Shown: positions 17,085-25,529 of the stretch, piece by piece
Numbering within the stretch: position 1 is the stretch's first letter
How the letters are laid out: every line of letters begins with the position of its first letter
Source: WHSW01 sp963742205
GTDB taxonomy: Bacteria > Actinomycetota > Thermoleophilia > Solirubrobacterales > 70-9
Reading direction: 5' to 3'
DNA: 64,000 nt
Assembly (NCBI GenBank): GCA_963742205.1
Contig: CAVUKZ010000009.1
Coordinates: 434,001-498,000, forward strand
Made by a program: the position numbers and the translations under genes
The notes under the pieces: generated by a model
Seen by the model: only the letters and a program-made list of their open reading frames with translations
The model's database searches: none
Told to the model about the DNA's origin: nothing

Positions 17085-18213
17085 GTGGCGACGCAGCGCG
17101 AGATCCAGCCCGACCGCCTCGGCGAGAGGCTGCTCGCCCTGCCGGGATTCGGCGCGGTGCGAGCCGCCGCGGAGCGCTCCGGGGCCGATGCCTACCTCGT
17201 CGGGGGGGCCGTGCGCGATGGGCTGCTGGGGGAGCCCGTGACGAACCTTGACCTCGTGGTCGACGGTGAGCAGGGGCCGCTGATCGCGGCCCTGGGCGCC
17301 GATGCCCTGATCCACGACCGGTTCGAGACCGCCGTCGTCAGCCTCCCGGCGGGAGCGGTGGACGTCGCCCGGGCGCGAGCGGAGACCTATCCCCACCCGG
17401 GAGCGCTGCCCGAGGTGCGCCCTGCGGGCGTGACCGAGGACCTCGGACGGCGCGACTTCACGGTCAACGCGCTCGCCGTCCCGCTGGCCGATCCGGCGAC
17501 GCTGCTCGACCTCCATGGGGGGGTCGACGACCTGCGCGCGGGGCTGCTGCGGGTCCTGCACGAGCGCTCGTTCGTTGACGATCCGACGCGGGCGCTGCGG
17601 GCGGCGCGTTACGGCGCCCGCCTGGCGACTCGAGCTCGAGCCGCGCACGCGGGAGCTCCTGCTCGAGGCGGATCTGGCGACCGTGTCTCGCGACCGCGTC
17701 GCCGCCGACCTCGCCCGGCTGGCCGCGGAGCCGCGGCCGCGCCCCGGGTTCGAGCTCCTGGACTCGTGGGGCCTGGTCCGGCTGGCGCCGGGGTCCGGGG
17801 CGCTGATCGACGCGGTGGTCGACCTGCTCGAGCGCCCGCCGTGGGCAGGGACCGTCGCGCGCCCGCAGGCGGTGCTGGCGGCGGTCCGCGGCCCGAGCCC
17901 GGTCGTCGAGCGCCTCGCTCGCGAGGCGCCGGATTCACCCTCCGCCGCCGTCGCCGCGGCCCGCGGTCGCAGCGGTCCGGAGCTCGCTCTGGCACGTGCC
18001 ATGGGCGCCGGGTGGCTCGACGACTACGTCGAGAGCTGGCGCGACGTGCGGCTGGCGATCTCCGGCGACGATCTGCTCGCGGCCGGGGTGCCCGAGGGCC
18101 CGGGGGTCGGCCGCGGCCTGGCGGCGGCGCTGCGCGCGAAGCTCGACGGCGACGCGAGCGGCCGCGAGGCCGAGCTTCGGGTCGCGCTCGAGGCCGCTGG
18201 GGCGCCTGAATAG
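17085..18213 (+). pseudogene. tRNA nucleotidyltransferase/poly(A) polymerase family, one frameshift near 17630
   Basis: A class II nucleotidyltransferase. The first frame (GTG 17085) gives YLVGGAVRDGLLGEPVTNLD, RRDFTVNALAVPLADP and DDPTRALRAARYGARL, the signature of CCA-adding enzymes and poly(A) polymerases. The second frame resumes LELEPRTRELLLEADLATVS and ends at 18213. One extra base near ctggcgactcgagctc explains the break; the corrected length is about 375 residues. The sequence cannot separate a CCA-adding enzyme (expected to be essential) from a poly(A) polymerase. Its stop codon is the first part of the pgeF -10 box. Confidence 0.8.
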
Positions 18214-18216
18214 CCT
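18211..18216 (+). promoter_or_regulatory. -10 box TAGCCT of pgeF
   Basis: TAGCCT, whose TAG is also the stop of the upstream gene, ends six bases before the pgeF ATG. No Shine-Dalgarno sequence; leaderless start predicted. Confidence 0.4.
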
Positions 18217-18222
18217 CCGGGC

Positions 18223-18972
18223 ATGCAATGGCGCGAGCAAGACGGTGTCCGCTGGCTCGAGGCGGAGCTCCCCGGAGCGCGGGCCGCGTTCTCGACCCGG
18301 CTCGGCGGGGCGTCCACGGGCGCCTTCGAGTCGCTCAACCTGGGCCTCTACACCGACGACGACGAGGCGGCCGTGCGCACCAACCGCGCGCGCCTCGCCG
18401 CTGCGCTCCGGCGCGACCCGGAGGGGGTGTTGTTTGGCTTTCAGGTCCACGGGGCGGAGATCGAGCGCCGCGAGCGCCCGCCGGTGCCAAACCCGTACGC
18501 GTCGGCCGCGGGTGACCGGCCGTCCGACGGCGACGGTCAGGTGACCTCGAACCGCGAGCTCACGCCGCTGGTACAGGTTGCGGACTGCCTGCCGGTCGCT
18601 CTCGTCGGCGAGCGCGGCGTGGCGATGCTGCATTGCGGCTGGCGCGGGCTGGCCGGCGGCATCGTCGCCCGCGGGGCGCAGGAGGTCGGCGCCACCGCGG
18701 CGGCGGTCGGCCCCGGGATCGGGCCCTGCTGCTACGAGGTCGGCGAGGAGGTCCTGGACGCGTTCGGCGACCTCGGAAGCGGGATCGCGACCGGGCGGCT
18801 GCTCGACCTGCCCGAGGTCGCGCGGCGGCTCCTCGCCCGGGCGGGAATCGAGGCGGTCGACTCGACCGACCTCTGCACCAGCTGCGAGCCAGAGCTCTTC
18901 TTCTCCCATCGGCGCGATGCGGGGCGGACCGGCCGACAGGCCGGGCTGGCGTGGATCGATGCCGATGCCTGA
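18223..18972 (+). CDS. pgeF: Purine nucleoside phosphorylase/peptidoglycan editing factor PgeF (YfiH/LACC1 family)
   Basis: 249 residues, cytoplasmic. Family motifs: FSTRLGGAS, FGFQVHGAEI, VADCLPVAL, MLHCGWRGLAGGI, VGPGIGPCCYEVGEEV and LFFSHRRDAGRTGRQ. The zinc/copper ligands (His in QVHG, Cys in ADC, His in HCGWRG) are kept. Members cleave nucleosides with phosphate, and in E. coli the homologue removes faulty L-Ser from peptidoglycan precursors. The pgeF-yggS-sepF-proC-yggT order is the classic segment downstream of ftsZ in Gram-positive bacteria, though ftsZ is not here. Confidence 0.88.
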   Translation: MQWREQDGVRWLEAELPGARAAFSTRLGGASTGAFESLNLGLYTDDDEAAVRTNRARLAAALRRDPEGVLFGFQVHGAEIERRERPPVPNPYASAAGDRPSDGDGQVTSNRELTPLVQVADCLPVALVGERGVAMLHCGWRGLAGGIVARGAQEVGATAAAVGPGIGPCCYEVGEEVLDAFGDLGSGIATGRLLDLPEVARRLLARAGIEAVDSTDLCTSCEPELFFSHRRDAGRTGRQAGLAWIDADA

Positions 18973-19597
18973 GCCGATCCGCGACATCGACCCGGAAACG
19001 GTGCGCCGCAACCTCGAGCGGGTGCGCGAGCGCTGCGGGCCGGAGGTCGAGATCCTCGCCGCGACCAAGTACGTCCTCGTCGAGGAGCTCGGGCGGCTGG
19101 CGGAGGCCGGCGTCGGGCTCGTGGGCGAGAACCGCCTTCAGGACCTCGAGGCCAAGCGCGAGCTCTACGGCGACCGCTTCGCCTGGGACTTCATCGGCAA
19201 CCTCCAGAGCCGCAAGATCAAGCGGATCGTCCCCCTGGTGCGGCTCATCCATTCCGTGGCCACGGACTCGGCGCTCGAGCAGCTCGGACGCCACGGAGGC
19301 CCCGAGACCGAGATCCTCGTCGAGGTCAACATCGCCGGCGAGGAGGGGAAGGGTGGTGTGGCCCCGGCGGCCCTGGGGGAGTTCATCGAGCGCGCTCCGG
19401 TTCGGGTGAGCGGGCTGATGACGATGCCGCCGTTCACCACCGATCCCGAGCAATCGCGCCCGCATTTCGCGCGCCTTGCCGAGCTCGCCGCCGAGCACGG
19501 GCTGGAGCGGCTCTCGATGGGGACCAGCCAGGACTGGGAGGTCGCCGTCGACGAGGGCGCGACGATCATCCGCCTGGGAACCACGCTGTACCGCTGA
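18965..19597 (+). CDS. PLP homeostasis protein YggS/PLPBP
   Basis: 210 residues, TIM-barrel fold like the N-terminal domain of alanine racemase. The PLP lysine is Lys35 in EILAATKYV; further motifs are VGENRLQDLEAKRE, WDFIGNLQSRKIK, ILVEVNIAGEEGKGG, VSGLMTMPPF and LSMGTSQDWEVAVDEGAT. It binds PLP and buffers vitamin B6 and amino-acid pools without a known enzymatic reaction. Starts within the end of pgeF (eight-base overlap; an in-frame ATG two codons earlier is also possible). Confidence 0.9.
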   Translation: MPEPIRDIDPETVRRNLERVRERCGPEVEILAATKYVLVEELGRLAEAGVGLVGENRLQDLEAKRELYGDRFAWDFIGNLQSRKIKRIVPLVRLIHSVATDSALEQLGRHGGPETEILVEVNIAGEEGKGGVAPAALGEFIERAPVRVSGLMTMPPFTTDPEQSRPHFARLAELAAEHGLERLSMGTSQDWEVAVDEGATIIRLGTTLYR

Positions 19598-19683
19598 GCG
19601 GTCCAACTGGTGCATCGCGGGGCCCCGATGCTCCATAATCCCGGTAAAGGAATAAGGGCGCAGGACGCGAACACCGCAGCCGT

Positions 19684-20223
19684 ATGGCACTTCGAGACAC
19701 ATGGCACCGCGCGCTTGTCTATTTCGGCCTCGCCGAGGATCCGGAATACCGCGAGCACGACGTCTACGAGCCGGACACGGTCTCGCACGGCGACGTCTAC
19801 GAGGGCGGCTCCGCACCGCGGTCGGCGACCGTGAGCCGGATCTCCGAGCGCCGTCGCTCACGGGACGAGATCGACGACATCTTCGCCGAGGAGCCGCCGC
19901 CCCGCAGGCGGGTGCTGGCCCCGGTGGGCGGCAACGGCGGCGCCAACGTGCAGGTGCACCTCGTGACCCCGGGCAGCTTCAACGACGCCCAGGAGGTCGC
20001 CGACCACTTCAAGAACACGGTCCCCGTGATCCTCAACCTGCAGGCGACGGACGGGGAGCTCGCCAAGCGCCTGATCGACTTCGCCTCGGGCCTCACCTAC
20101 GCGCTCGACGGCGGGATGCAGAAGATCGCCGAGAAGACCTTCCTGCTCACCCCGCGCAACGTCGAGGTGTCGGCCGAGGAGAAGGCCCGCCTCGTCGAAA
20201 AGGGCTTCTTCAACCAGAGCTAG
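19684..20223 (+). CDS. sepF: Cell division protein SepF
   Basis: 179 residues. A short N-terminal amphipathic helix (ALRDTWHRALVYFGLAED) for membrane binding is followed by an acidic, disordered linker (20-75) and the SepF globular domain (about 85-175: VQVHLVTPGSFNDAQEVADH, PVILNLQATDGELAKRLIDF and GLTYALDGGMQKIAEKTFLL). SepF tethers FtsZ filaments to the membrane. The preceding 86-base gap has CATAAT at 19633-19638, a possible -10, and a small GC-rich hairpin at 19613-19632 that may end the yggS transcript. Confidence 0.93.
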   Translation: MALRDTWHRALVYFGLAEDPEYREHDVYEPDTVSHGDVYEGGSAPRSATVSRISERRRSRDEIDDIFAEEPPPRRRVLAPVGGNGGANVQVHLVTPGSFNDAQEVADHFKNTVPVILNLQATDGELAKRLIDFASGLTYALDGGMQKIAEKTFLLTPRNVEVSAEEKARLVEKGFFNQS

Positions 20224-20260
20224 AGCTCCGGCGCGCGGGTCCCCGGGGCGCCGCCTCGCG

Positions 20261-20266
20261 TAGATT
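20261..20266 (+). promoter_or_regulatory. -10 box TAGATT of proC
   Basis: TAGATT ends seven bases before the proC ATG; the intervening TGGGGGC offers only a weak G-rich ribosome site. Confidence 0.35.
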
Positions 20267-20273
20267 TGGGGGC

Positions 20274-21044
20274 ATGAAGGTCGGCTTCGCAGGCGCCGGG
20301 AAGATTGCCTCCGCGTTGGCGCGCGGTTGGGCCGATGGTGACGGCGGTCCCGACGCGATGCTGTTCGCCGACTCGGGCTCGGGCAGGGCGGCCGAGCTCG
20401 CCCAGCGGACCCGGGGAGAGGCGGTCGACTCGCTCGCGGAGCTCGCCGAGCGTTCCGACGCCGTGATCCTGGCGATGAAGCCCGGCTCCCTGGAGATCGC
20501 CGCGCAGCAACTCGGTGGTCGTGGCGACGCGATCGTCTCGGTGCTCGCCGCGACTCCGGTCGCGCGGCTACGGGAGCTGTTTGGCGAGGTGCCGATCGTC
20601 CGTGTGATGCCCACTGTGGCCTCGGAGATCCAGAGCGGCGTGATCTGCCATGCGCCGCTTGGGCCGACGGAGGGAGCGGCCGGGTCGAAGGTGCTGAGCC
20701 TGTTCGGCGAGCTCGGCCACGTCCTGGAGGTCCCGGACGCGTTGATGGATGCGGCGACCGCCGTGGTGGCCTGCTCGCCGGCGTATTTGGCCGTCGTGGC
20801 GCAGAACCTCGCCGAGGCCGGTGCGGCCGAGGGTCTGGAGCCGGAGCTTGCCTACGAGCTCGTCGTCGAGTCGTTCGCCGGCACGATCGAGCTCCTGCGG
20901 CGTTACGACCCGATCGAGGTCCGCGCATCCGTCGCCTCCCGCGGCGGTGCGACCGAGGCGGGGCTCGAGGCGCTCGCCGACGCGGGTGCGGGCGATGCCT
21001 TCCAAGCCGCTGTGCGGGCGTCGATGGAGCGGATGCGCCCTTGA
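20274..21044 (+). CDS. proC: Pyrroline-5-carboxylate reductase ProC
   Basis: 256 residues. Reduces P5C to proline with NAD(P)H. N-terminal Rossmann fold with VGFAGAGKIASALARGW; then AVILAMKPGSLEIAAQQLG, VRVMPTVASEIQSGV and a helical dimerisation domain with AATAVVACSPAYLAVVAQNL and VASRGGATEAGLEAL. The P5CR signature (R-G-G-x-T) is present. Its stop overlaps the TTG start of yggT (TTGA). Confidence 0.9.
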   Translation: MKVGFAGAGKIASALARGWADGDGGPDAMLFADSGSGRAAELAQRTRGEAVDSLAELAERSDAVILAMKPGSLEIAAQQLGGRGDAIVSVLAATPVARLRELFGEVPIVRVMPTVASEIQSGVICHAPLGPTEGAAGSKVLSLFGELGHVLEVPDALMDAATAVVACSPAYLAVVAQNLAEAGAAEGLEPELAYELVVESFAGTIELLRRYDPIEVRASVASRGGATEAGLEALADAGAGDAFQAAVRASMERMRP

Positions 21045-21340
21045 GCATCGTCGCGCTGACCCGCGGCGACATCGCCGACTACGTCGGCGCCCTCGTGCTC
21101 GTCTACACCGTGCTGATCTTCATCAACGTGATGCTGTCGTGGGTCGGGCAGTTCCGGCCGATCCCTTACAACCTCACGCTGCGCGCCGTGACCGGCTTCG
21201 TCGAGGAGAGCACGGACCCGTACCTCAACCTGTTCAGGGCCTGGATGCCGCGGCTCGGGCCGCTGGACATCAGCCCCGTGATCGCGATCATCGCCCTCTC
21301 CATCGTCGGCGGGCTCGCCGTCAACCTGATCCGCGGGTGA
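21041..21340 (+). CDS. YggT family membrane protein
   Basis: 99 residues with two membrane spans (about 15-35, ALVLVYTVLIFINVMLSW, and 78-97, PVIAIIALSIVGGLAVNL) joined by the family loop NLTLRAVTGFVEESTDPYLN leading to WMPRLGPLDISP. YggT proteins lie next to sepF or proC in many bacteria and are linked to osmotic tolerance and division, but the mechanism is not known. Overlaps both neighbours by four bases (TTGA with proC, GTGA with lspA). Confidence 0.85.
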   Translation: MSIVALTRGDIADYVGALVLVYTVLIFINVMLSWVGQFRPIPYNLTLRAVTGFVEESTDPYLNLFRAWMPRLGPLDISPVIAIIALSIVGGLAVNLIRG

Positions 21341-21813
21341 CGTCGCCACGCGCTCGCGCCTGGGCGCGGATGCTCGCCGTCTGCGGCCTCGTTGTGATCG
21401 CCGATCAGGCGGTCAAGGCGGCGATCGTCGCCTCGATGGTCCCGGGGGAGCACACCGACCTCGCGCTCGGCTTCCAGCTCACCCGCGTGACCAACAGCGG
21501 GATCGCCTTCGGGCTCTTCGACGAGGGGCGCGACGCGCTGGTGCTGGCGTTCACCTCCGTCGCCCTGGCGCTGATCCTCGGCTGGTTTGCCTTCGACACC
21601 CAGCGGCCGTGGCTGTGGCTGGGCGTCGGCCTCGTCAGCGGCGGGGCGCTCGGCAACCTCGCGGACCGGATCCGCGACGGTGCGGTAACGGACTTCCTCG
21701 ATCCGCCGGTGTGGCCCGCGTTCAACGTCGCCGACATCGCGATCACCGTCGGGGTGGTGGTGATCGCGCTCGCGGCGCTCGCCCCGGCGCCCGCCCGAGC
21801 ATCGCCGCCATGA
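21337..21813 (+). CDS. lspA: Lipoprotein signal peptidase LspA (signal peptidase II)
   Basis: 158 residues, four membrane spans. Cleaves signal peptides of diacylglyceryl-modified prolipoproteins. Motifs: VIADQAVKAAI, VTNSGIAFGLF, SGGALGNLADRIRDGAVTDF and WPAFNVADIAI; the catalytic Asp pair lies in DGAVTDF and FNVADI. GTG start at 21337 overlaps the yggT stop; the stop overlaps the pseudouridine synthase ATG, so the genes are coupled. Confidence 0.92.
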   Translation: MTSPRARAWARMLAVCGLVVIADQAVKAAIVASMVPGEHTDLALGFQLTRVTNSGIAFGLFDEGRDALVLAFTSVALALILGWFAFDTQRPWLWLGVGLVSGGALGNLADRIRDGAVTDFLDPPVWPAFNVADIAITVGVVVIALAALAPAPARASPP

Positions 21814-22484
21814 GCGCTGAGCCCAGGCTGGTGCACGTCGACGAGCACCTCGCCGTGGTCGACAAGCCCGCGGGCCTGGTCGTGCACGCGGCGCCGGGGC
21901 ACCACGGCGACACCTTGGTCGATGCGCTCGGCGATCTGCTCGGCGGCGGCGAGCCCGAGCGCCCGGGCATCGTGCACCGGCTCGACCGCGACACCTCCGG
22001 GCTGCTGATCGTCGCCCGCGACGCCGAGGCGCACCGGCGCCTGGCCGCGATGATCAAGCGCCGCGAACCCCACCGGGCCTACCGCGCGCTGATCGAGGGG
22101 CGACCCCGCTCGCGCACCGGCACGATCGACGCCCCGCTCGGCCGCGACCCGCGGGCGCCCGAGCGCCGCGCCGTGCGTGGGCGCGGCTCTCGCCCGGCGC
22201 GCACGCACTTCACCGTGCTCGAGACGCTGCCGGCCGACAGCCTCGTCGAGGCTCGCCTCGAGACCGGCCGCACGCACCAGATCCGCGCCCACTTCGCCGC
22301 GATCTCGCACCCGGTGGCCGGCGATCCGCGCTACGGCCATCCCGGGCGTCATGGGCTTGAGCGCCAGTTCCTACACAGCGCCGAGCTCCGCTTCGAGCAC
22401 CCGTTCACCGGCGAGCGGCTCGCGTTCTCCTCCGAGCTGCCGCCGGATCTCGCGGCGGCGCTCGAGCGGGCGCGAGAGGGGTAA
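21810..22484 (+). CDS. RluA/RluD family 23S rRNA pseudouridine synthase
   Basis: 224 residues. Catalytic domain only: VVDKPAGLVVHAAPGH, then GIVHRLDRDTSGLLIVA with the catalytic Asp of HRLDRDTSG, then ETGRTHQIRAHFAAISHPVA and HSAELRFEHPFTGERL. The usual N-terminal S4 domain of RluD is missing; the protein starts directly at the catalytic fold, so it is shorter than the roughly 300-residue norm. Position after lspA is the common arrangement. Exact target uridines are not predictable. Confidence 0.85.
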   Translation: MSAEPRLVHVDEHLAVVDKPAGLVVHAAPGHHGDTLVDALGDLLGGGEPERPGIVHRLDRDTSGLLIVARDAEAHRRLAAMIKRREPHRAYRALIEGRPRSRTGTIDAPLGRDPRAPERRAVRGRGSRPARTHFTVLETLPADSLVEARLETGRTHQIRAHFAAISHPVAGDPRYGHPGRHGLERQFLHSAELRFEHPFTGERLAFSSELPPDLAAALERAREG

Positions 22485-22609
22485 GGCTCTACACTCCCGC
22501 GCGTCCAGTTAACCGACCCCCTGGCACGACGAAGGGGCCCCTGTCCGGCGCGACAAGCCGGATCCCCGGGAGCGGCCAGGGAGACCACAAGCTATTCAAG
22601 GGAGTCTCG
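22485..22609 (+). promoter_or_regulatory. rpsB promoter and structured leader
   Basis: TACACT at 22490-22495, just after the upstream stop codon, is a probable -10 box; transcription would start near 22502 and give a leader of about 108 bases. The leader can fold: CCCC...GGGG around 22517-22539 and CCGGC-GCGACAA-GCCGG around 22545-22562. An AAGGGAG ribosome site sits five bases before the rpsB ATG. Ribosomal protein leaders are often autoregulated; whether S2 binds this one is inference. Confidence 0.4.
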
Positions 22610-23590
22610 ATGTCCGAGCAAGGACTTACGACGCAGACGGCCGAGCCAGGCCTCAGAGAGCTGCTGCAGGCCGGCCTGCACTTCGGCCACCAGACGCGCC
22701 GCTGGAACCCGCGTATGCGCCGCTACATCCACGGCGAGCGCGACGGGATCCACATCATCGACCTGCTGCAGACCGAGCACCTGCTGGCGGAGGCGCGCCG
22801 CTTTGCCGCCGACGTCGCCGGCAAGGGCGGCTCGGTCCTCTTCGTGGGGACGAAAAAGCAGGCGCGCGACTCGGTGAAGGCCTGGGCCGAGCGCTGCGGG
22901 ATGCCGTACGTCAACCAGCGCTGGCTCGGCGGCCTGCTGACCAACTTCCAGACGATGTCGGCGCGGATCGACCGCCTGCACGAGCTCACGCAGCTCAAGG
23001 ACGACGGCCGGCTCGACCTGCTGCCCACGAAGGAGCGGATGTCGATGGAGTCCGAGCTCGAGAAGCTCGAGTACAACCTCGGCGGCGTCCGTGACATGAA
23101 GCGCCTCCCGCAGGCGGCGCTGATCATCGATCTGAAGACCGAGGCGATCGCGGTCGCCGAGGCGACGCGGCTGGGGATCCCGATCCTCGGTCTCGTCGAC
23201 TCGAACGTCGACCCGATGGGCGTTGCGTTCCCAATCCCCGGTAACGACGACTCGATGCGCTCGTGCGAGCTCGTGATCTCAACCGTCGGCGAGGCGGTGT
23301 CCGAGTCGGCGAACAACTACCGCGAGGCCGAGGCCAAGCGCCGCGCCGAGGAGGAGGAGAAGCGACGCCGCGAGGAGGAGGAGAAGCGACGCCGCGAGGA
23401 GGAGGAGCGCGCCCGCAAGGAGGCCCAGGAGGCCGCCGCCGCGGCGCAGGCCGCGCAGGCCCAGGAGGCGGCCGCCGCTGCCCCCACCGAGCAGCCCCAA
23501 CAGCCGCAGCAGCCGCAACCGCCACAGCAGCCCCAGCGACCCGCGGTTCCGGACCACCCGCAGGCCGTCCCGCCGGAGACCACCAACTGA
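22610..23590 (+). CDS. rpsB: 30S ribosomal protein S2 with long C-terminal extension
   Basis: 326 residues against about 240-260 in most bacteria. The core is canonical: LLQAGLHFGHQTRRWNPRM, FVGTKKQARDSVKAWAERCG, YVNQRWLGGLLTNFQTM, LIIDLKTEAIAVAEA and LGIPILGLVDSNVDP. After about residue 235 comes a charged helix of repeated (E)EEKRRREEE units and then an Ala/Gln/Pro-rich tail (QPQQPQQPQPPQQPQRP). Strong AAGGGAG ribosome site and ATG at 22610. The tail is probably surface-exposed and disordered. Confidence 0.95.
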   Translation: MSEQGLTTQTAEPGLRELLQAGLHFGHQTRRWNPRMRRYIHGERDGIHIIDLLQTEHLLAEARRFAADVAGKGGSVLFVGTKKQARDSVKAWAERCGMPYVNQRWLGGLLTNFQTMSARIDRLHELTQLKDDGRLDLLPTKERMSMESELEKLEYNLGGVRDMKRLPQAALIIDLKTEAIAVAEATRLGIPILGLVDSNVDPMGVAFPIPGNDDSMRSCELVISTVGEAVSESANNYREAEAKRRAEEEEKRRREEEEKRRREEEERARKEAQEAAAAAQAAQAQEAAAAAPTEQPQQPQQPQPPQQPQRPAVPDHPQAVPPETTN

Positions 23591-24195
23591 TGGCCGTCTC
23601 GGCGACGGACGTGAAGGTCCTGCGCGATCGCACGGGCGCGGCGATGATGGACTGCAAGGCCGCGCTGGAGGAGGCCGATGGCGACGCCGACAAGGCGGTC
23701 GAGCTGCTGCGCGTCAAGGGTCAGGCCTCTGCCGCGAAGCGCTCGGGCAAGGCGACGAGCGAAGGCGTCGTGAGCTCCTACATCCACGCCGGCGGCAAGG
23801 TCGGCGTGCTGGTCGAGGTCCAGTGCGAGACGGACTTCGTCGCCCGCACGGACGACTTTCAGGAGTTCGCCCGTGAGGTCGCGATCCACATCGCCGCGCT
23901 CAATCCGCAGTACGTCTCGACCGACGAGATCCCCGCGGACGCGCGCGACGCCGAGCGACGCGTGTTCGAGGAGAAGGCGCGCGAGGAGGGCAAGCCCGAC
24001 AACGTGATCGAGCGGATCGTCGAGGGCCAGCTCTCCAAGTGGGCCAAGGACGTCGTCCTGCTGGAGCAGGAGCACGTGCGGACCGACCGCTACGACGGCA
24101 AGACGATCGAGCAGCTCCGCGCGGACCTCGCCTCCAACACCGGCGAGAACATCCGAATCGCCCGTTTCGCCCGCTTCGCCGTCGGCCAGGAGTAG
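23590..24195 (+). CDS. tsf: Elongation factor Ts, short form
   Basis: 201 residues; the guanine nucleotide exchange factor of EF-Tu. N-terminal UBA-like module with VKVLRDRTGAAMMDCKAALE, then the core with GVLVEVQCETDFVARTDDF, the EF-Tu contact, and the closing NIRIARFARFAVGQE. It has only one core subdomain, like the short Thermus-type protein, instead of the roughly 280-residue form. The ATG at 23590 overlaps the rpsB stop by one base (TGATG). Confidence 0.94.
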   Translation: MAVSATDVKVLRDRTGAAMMDCKAALEEADGDADKAVELLRVKGQASAAKRSGKATSEGVVSSYIHAGGKVGVLVEVQCETDFVARTDDFQEFAREVAIHIAALNPQYVSTDEIPADARDAERRVFEEKAREEGKPDNVIERIVEGQLSKWAKDVVLLEQEHVRTDRYDGKTIEQLRADLASNTGENIRIARFARFAVGQE

Positions 24196-24203
24196 GCCCC
24201 AGA

Positions 24204-24209
24204 TAGGGT
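24204..24209 (+). promoter_or_regulatory. -10 box TAGGGT of pyrH
   Basis: TAGGGT ends eight bases before the ATG at 24218; no ribosome-binding site between. Predicted leaderless start. Confidence 0.35.
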
Positions 24210-24217
24210 TGCCGCCG

Positions 24218-24946
24218 ATGACCGAGGCGGTATTCCAGCGAGTGCTGCTGAAGCTGTCGGGCGAGGCGCTGATGGGATCGCTCGAGTACGGCACCGATCC
24301 CGATCGCGTGCAGGCGATCGCGACTCAGGTGCACGATGTCTCCGATCGCGGGATCGAGATCGCCCTCGTGGTGGGGGCGGGCAACATCTATCGCGGCCTC
24401 GAGGGTGCGGCGAAGGGCATGGACCGTGCCACCGCCGACTACATGGGCATGCTGGCGACGGTCCTCAACGCGCTCACGCTCCAGGACGCGCTCGAGGGAC
24501 TCGGCACCTACACGCGGGTGATGTCGGCGATCGCGGTCACCGAGGTCGCCGAGCCGTACATCCGCCGCCGCGCGATGCGCCACCTCGAGAAGGGCAGGGT
24601 CGTCATCTTTGCGGCGGGCACCGGGAACCCGTTCTTCACCACCGATACGGCCGCGGCGCTGCGCGCCCTGGAGATCCACGCCGAGGCGATTCTCATGGCC
24701 AAGCACGGGGTTGAGGGGGTCTACGACGCCGACCCGGCGAAGCACCCGGACGCCAAGTTCCTGCCGGAGATCAGCCACATGGAGGCCATCGAACGGGGCC
24801 TGCGGGTGATGGACTCGACGGCCCTGTCGCTGTGCATGGACAACGGCCTGCCCATCCACGTCTTCAACATGGCGGACGAGGAGAACATAGATAGGATCCT
24901 GCGCGGCGAGCGGGTAGGAACGATCGTGCGCACAAAGGCAGCCTGA
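24218..24946 (+). CDS. pyrH: UMP kinase PyrH
   Basis: 242 residues, amino-acid-kinase fold, hexameric in relatives. Phosphorylates UMP to UDP. Motifs: VLLKLSGEALMG, VVGAGNIYRGLEGAAKGMDR, ADYMGMLATVLNALTLQDAL, FAAGTGNPFFTTDTAAALRA and KHGVEGVYDADPAKHP. Start taken as ATG 24218 rather than the TTG at 24209. In the standard rpsB-tsf-pyrH-frr order. Confidence 0.95.
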   Translation: MTEAVFQRVLLKLSGEALMGSLEYGTDPDRVQAIATQVHDVSDRGIEIALVVGAGNIYRGLEGAAKGMDRATADYMGMLATVLNALTLQDALEGLGTYTRVMSAIAVTEVAEPYIRRRAMRHLEKGRVVIFAAGTGNPFFTTDTAAALRALEIHAEAILMAKHGVEGVYDADPAKHPDAKFLPEISHMEAIERGLRVMDSTALSLCMDNGLPIHVFNMADEENIDRILRGERVGTIVRTKAA

Positions 24947-24962
24947 GGAAGGCCGAAGGACG

Positions 24963-25529
24963 TTGTCCGAGATCACCGACGAGTTCATTGCCGACGCCCG
25001 CGAGCGGATGACAAAGTCGGTCGAGTCCTGCCGCCACGAGCTCGCCACCGTCCGCACCGGCCGCGCATCGCCGCACCTGCTCGATCGCCTGGTCGTGGAC
25101 TACTACGGCGCCGAGACGCCGATCAAGCAGCTGGCCCAGGTCTCGGCCACCGACGCCCGCCTGCTCACCATGACGCCGTTCGACAAGAGCTCGATCTCGA
25201 TGATCGAGAAGGCGATCATGGAGTCGGATCTCGGGCTGACCCCGAGCAACGACGGCAACGTCATCCGGCTGCAGATCCCCGAGCTCAACGAGGAGCGGCG
25301 CCGCGAGCTGGTGAAGGTCGTCCACGGGGTGGCCGAGGAGGGACGGGTCGCGGTCCGCAACATCCGCCGCGACGTGATGCACGACCTGCGCGAGCTCAAG
25401 AAGGAGGGCGAGGTCGGCGAGGACGACGAGCGGCGTGCGGAGACCGAGCTGCAGAAGCGAACCGACGAGGCGACCAAGGAGATCGACGGCCTGCTGAAGG
25501 CCAAAGAGGAAGAGATACTCGAGGTTTGA
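24963..25529 (+). CDS. frr: Ribosome recycling factor
   Basis: 188 residues. With EF-G it splits post-termination ribosomes. Two-domain L-shape: helices with ERMTKSVESCRHELATVRTG and RASPHLLDRLVVDYYGAETP, then domain II (PFDKSSISMIEKAIMESDLG), then DGNVIRLQIPELNEERRREL and a final helix pair. TTG start at 24963; the stop overlaps the TTG start of uppS. Confidence 0.95.
   Translation: MSEITDEFIADARERMTKSVESCRHELATVRTGRASPHLLDRLVVDYYGAETPIKQLAQVSATDARLLTMTPFDKSSISMIEKAIMESDLGLTPSNDGNVIRLQIPELNEERRRELVKVVHGVAEEGRVAVRNIRRDVMHDLRELKKEGEVGEDDERRAETELQKRTDEATKEIDGLLKAKEEEILEV

Noticed and set aside
19613..19632. GC-rich inverted repeat (GCATCG...CGATGC) between yggS and sepF as a regulatory RNA
   Set aside because: Only 20 bases with a bulge and no conserved pattern; at most a weak terminator.
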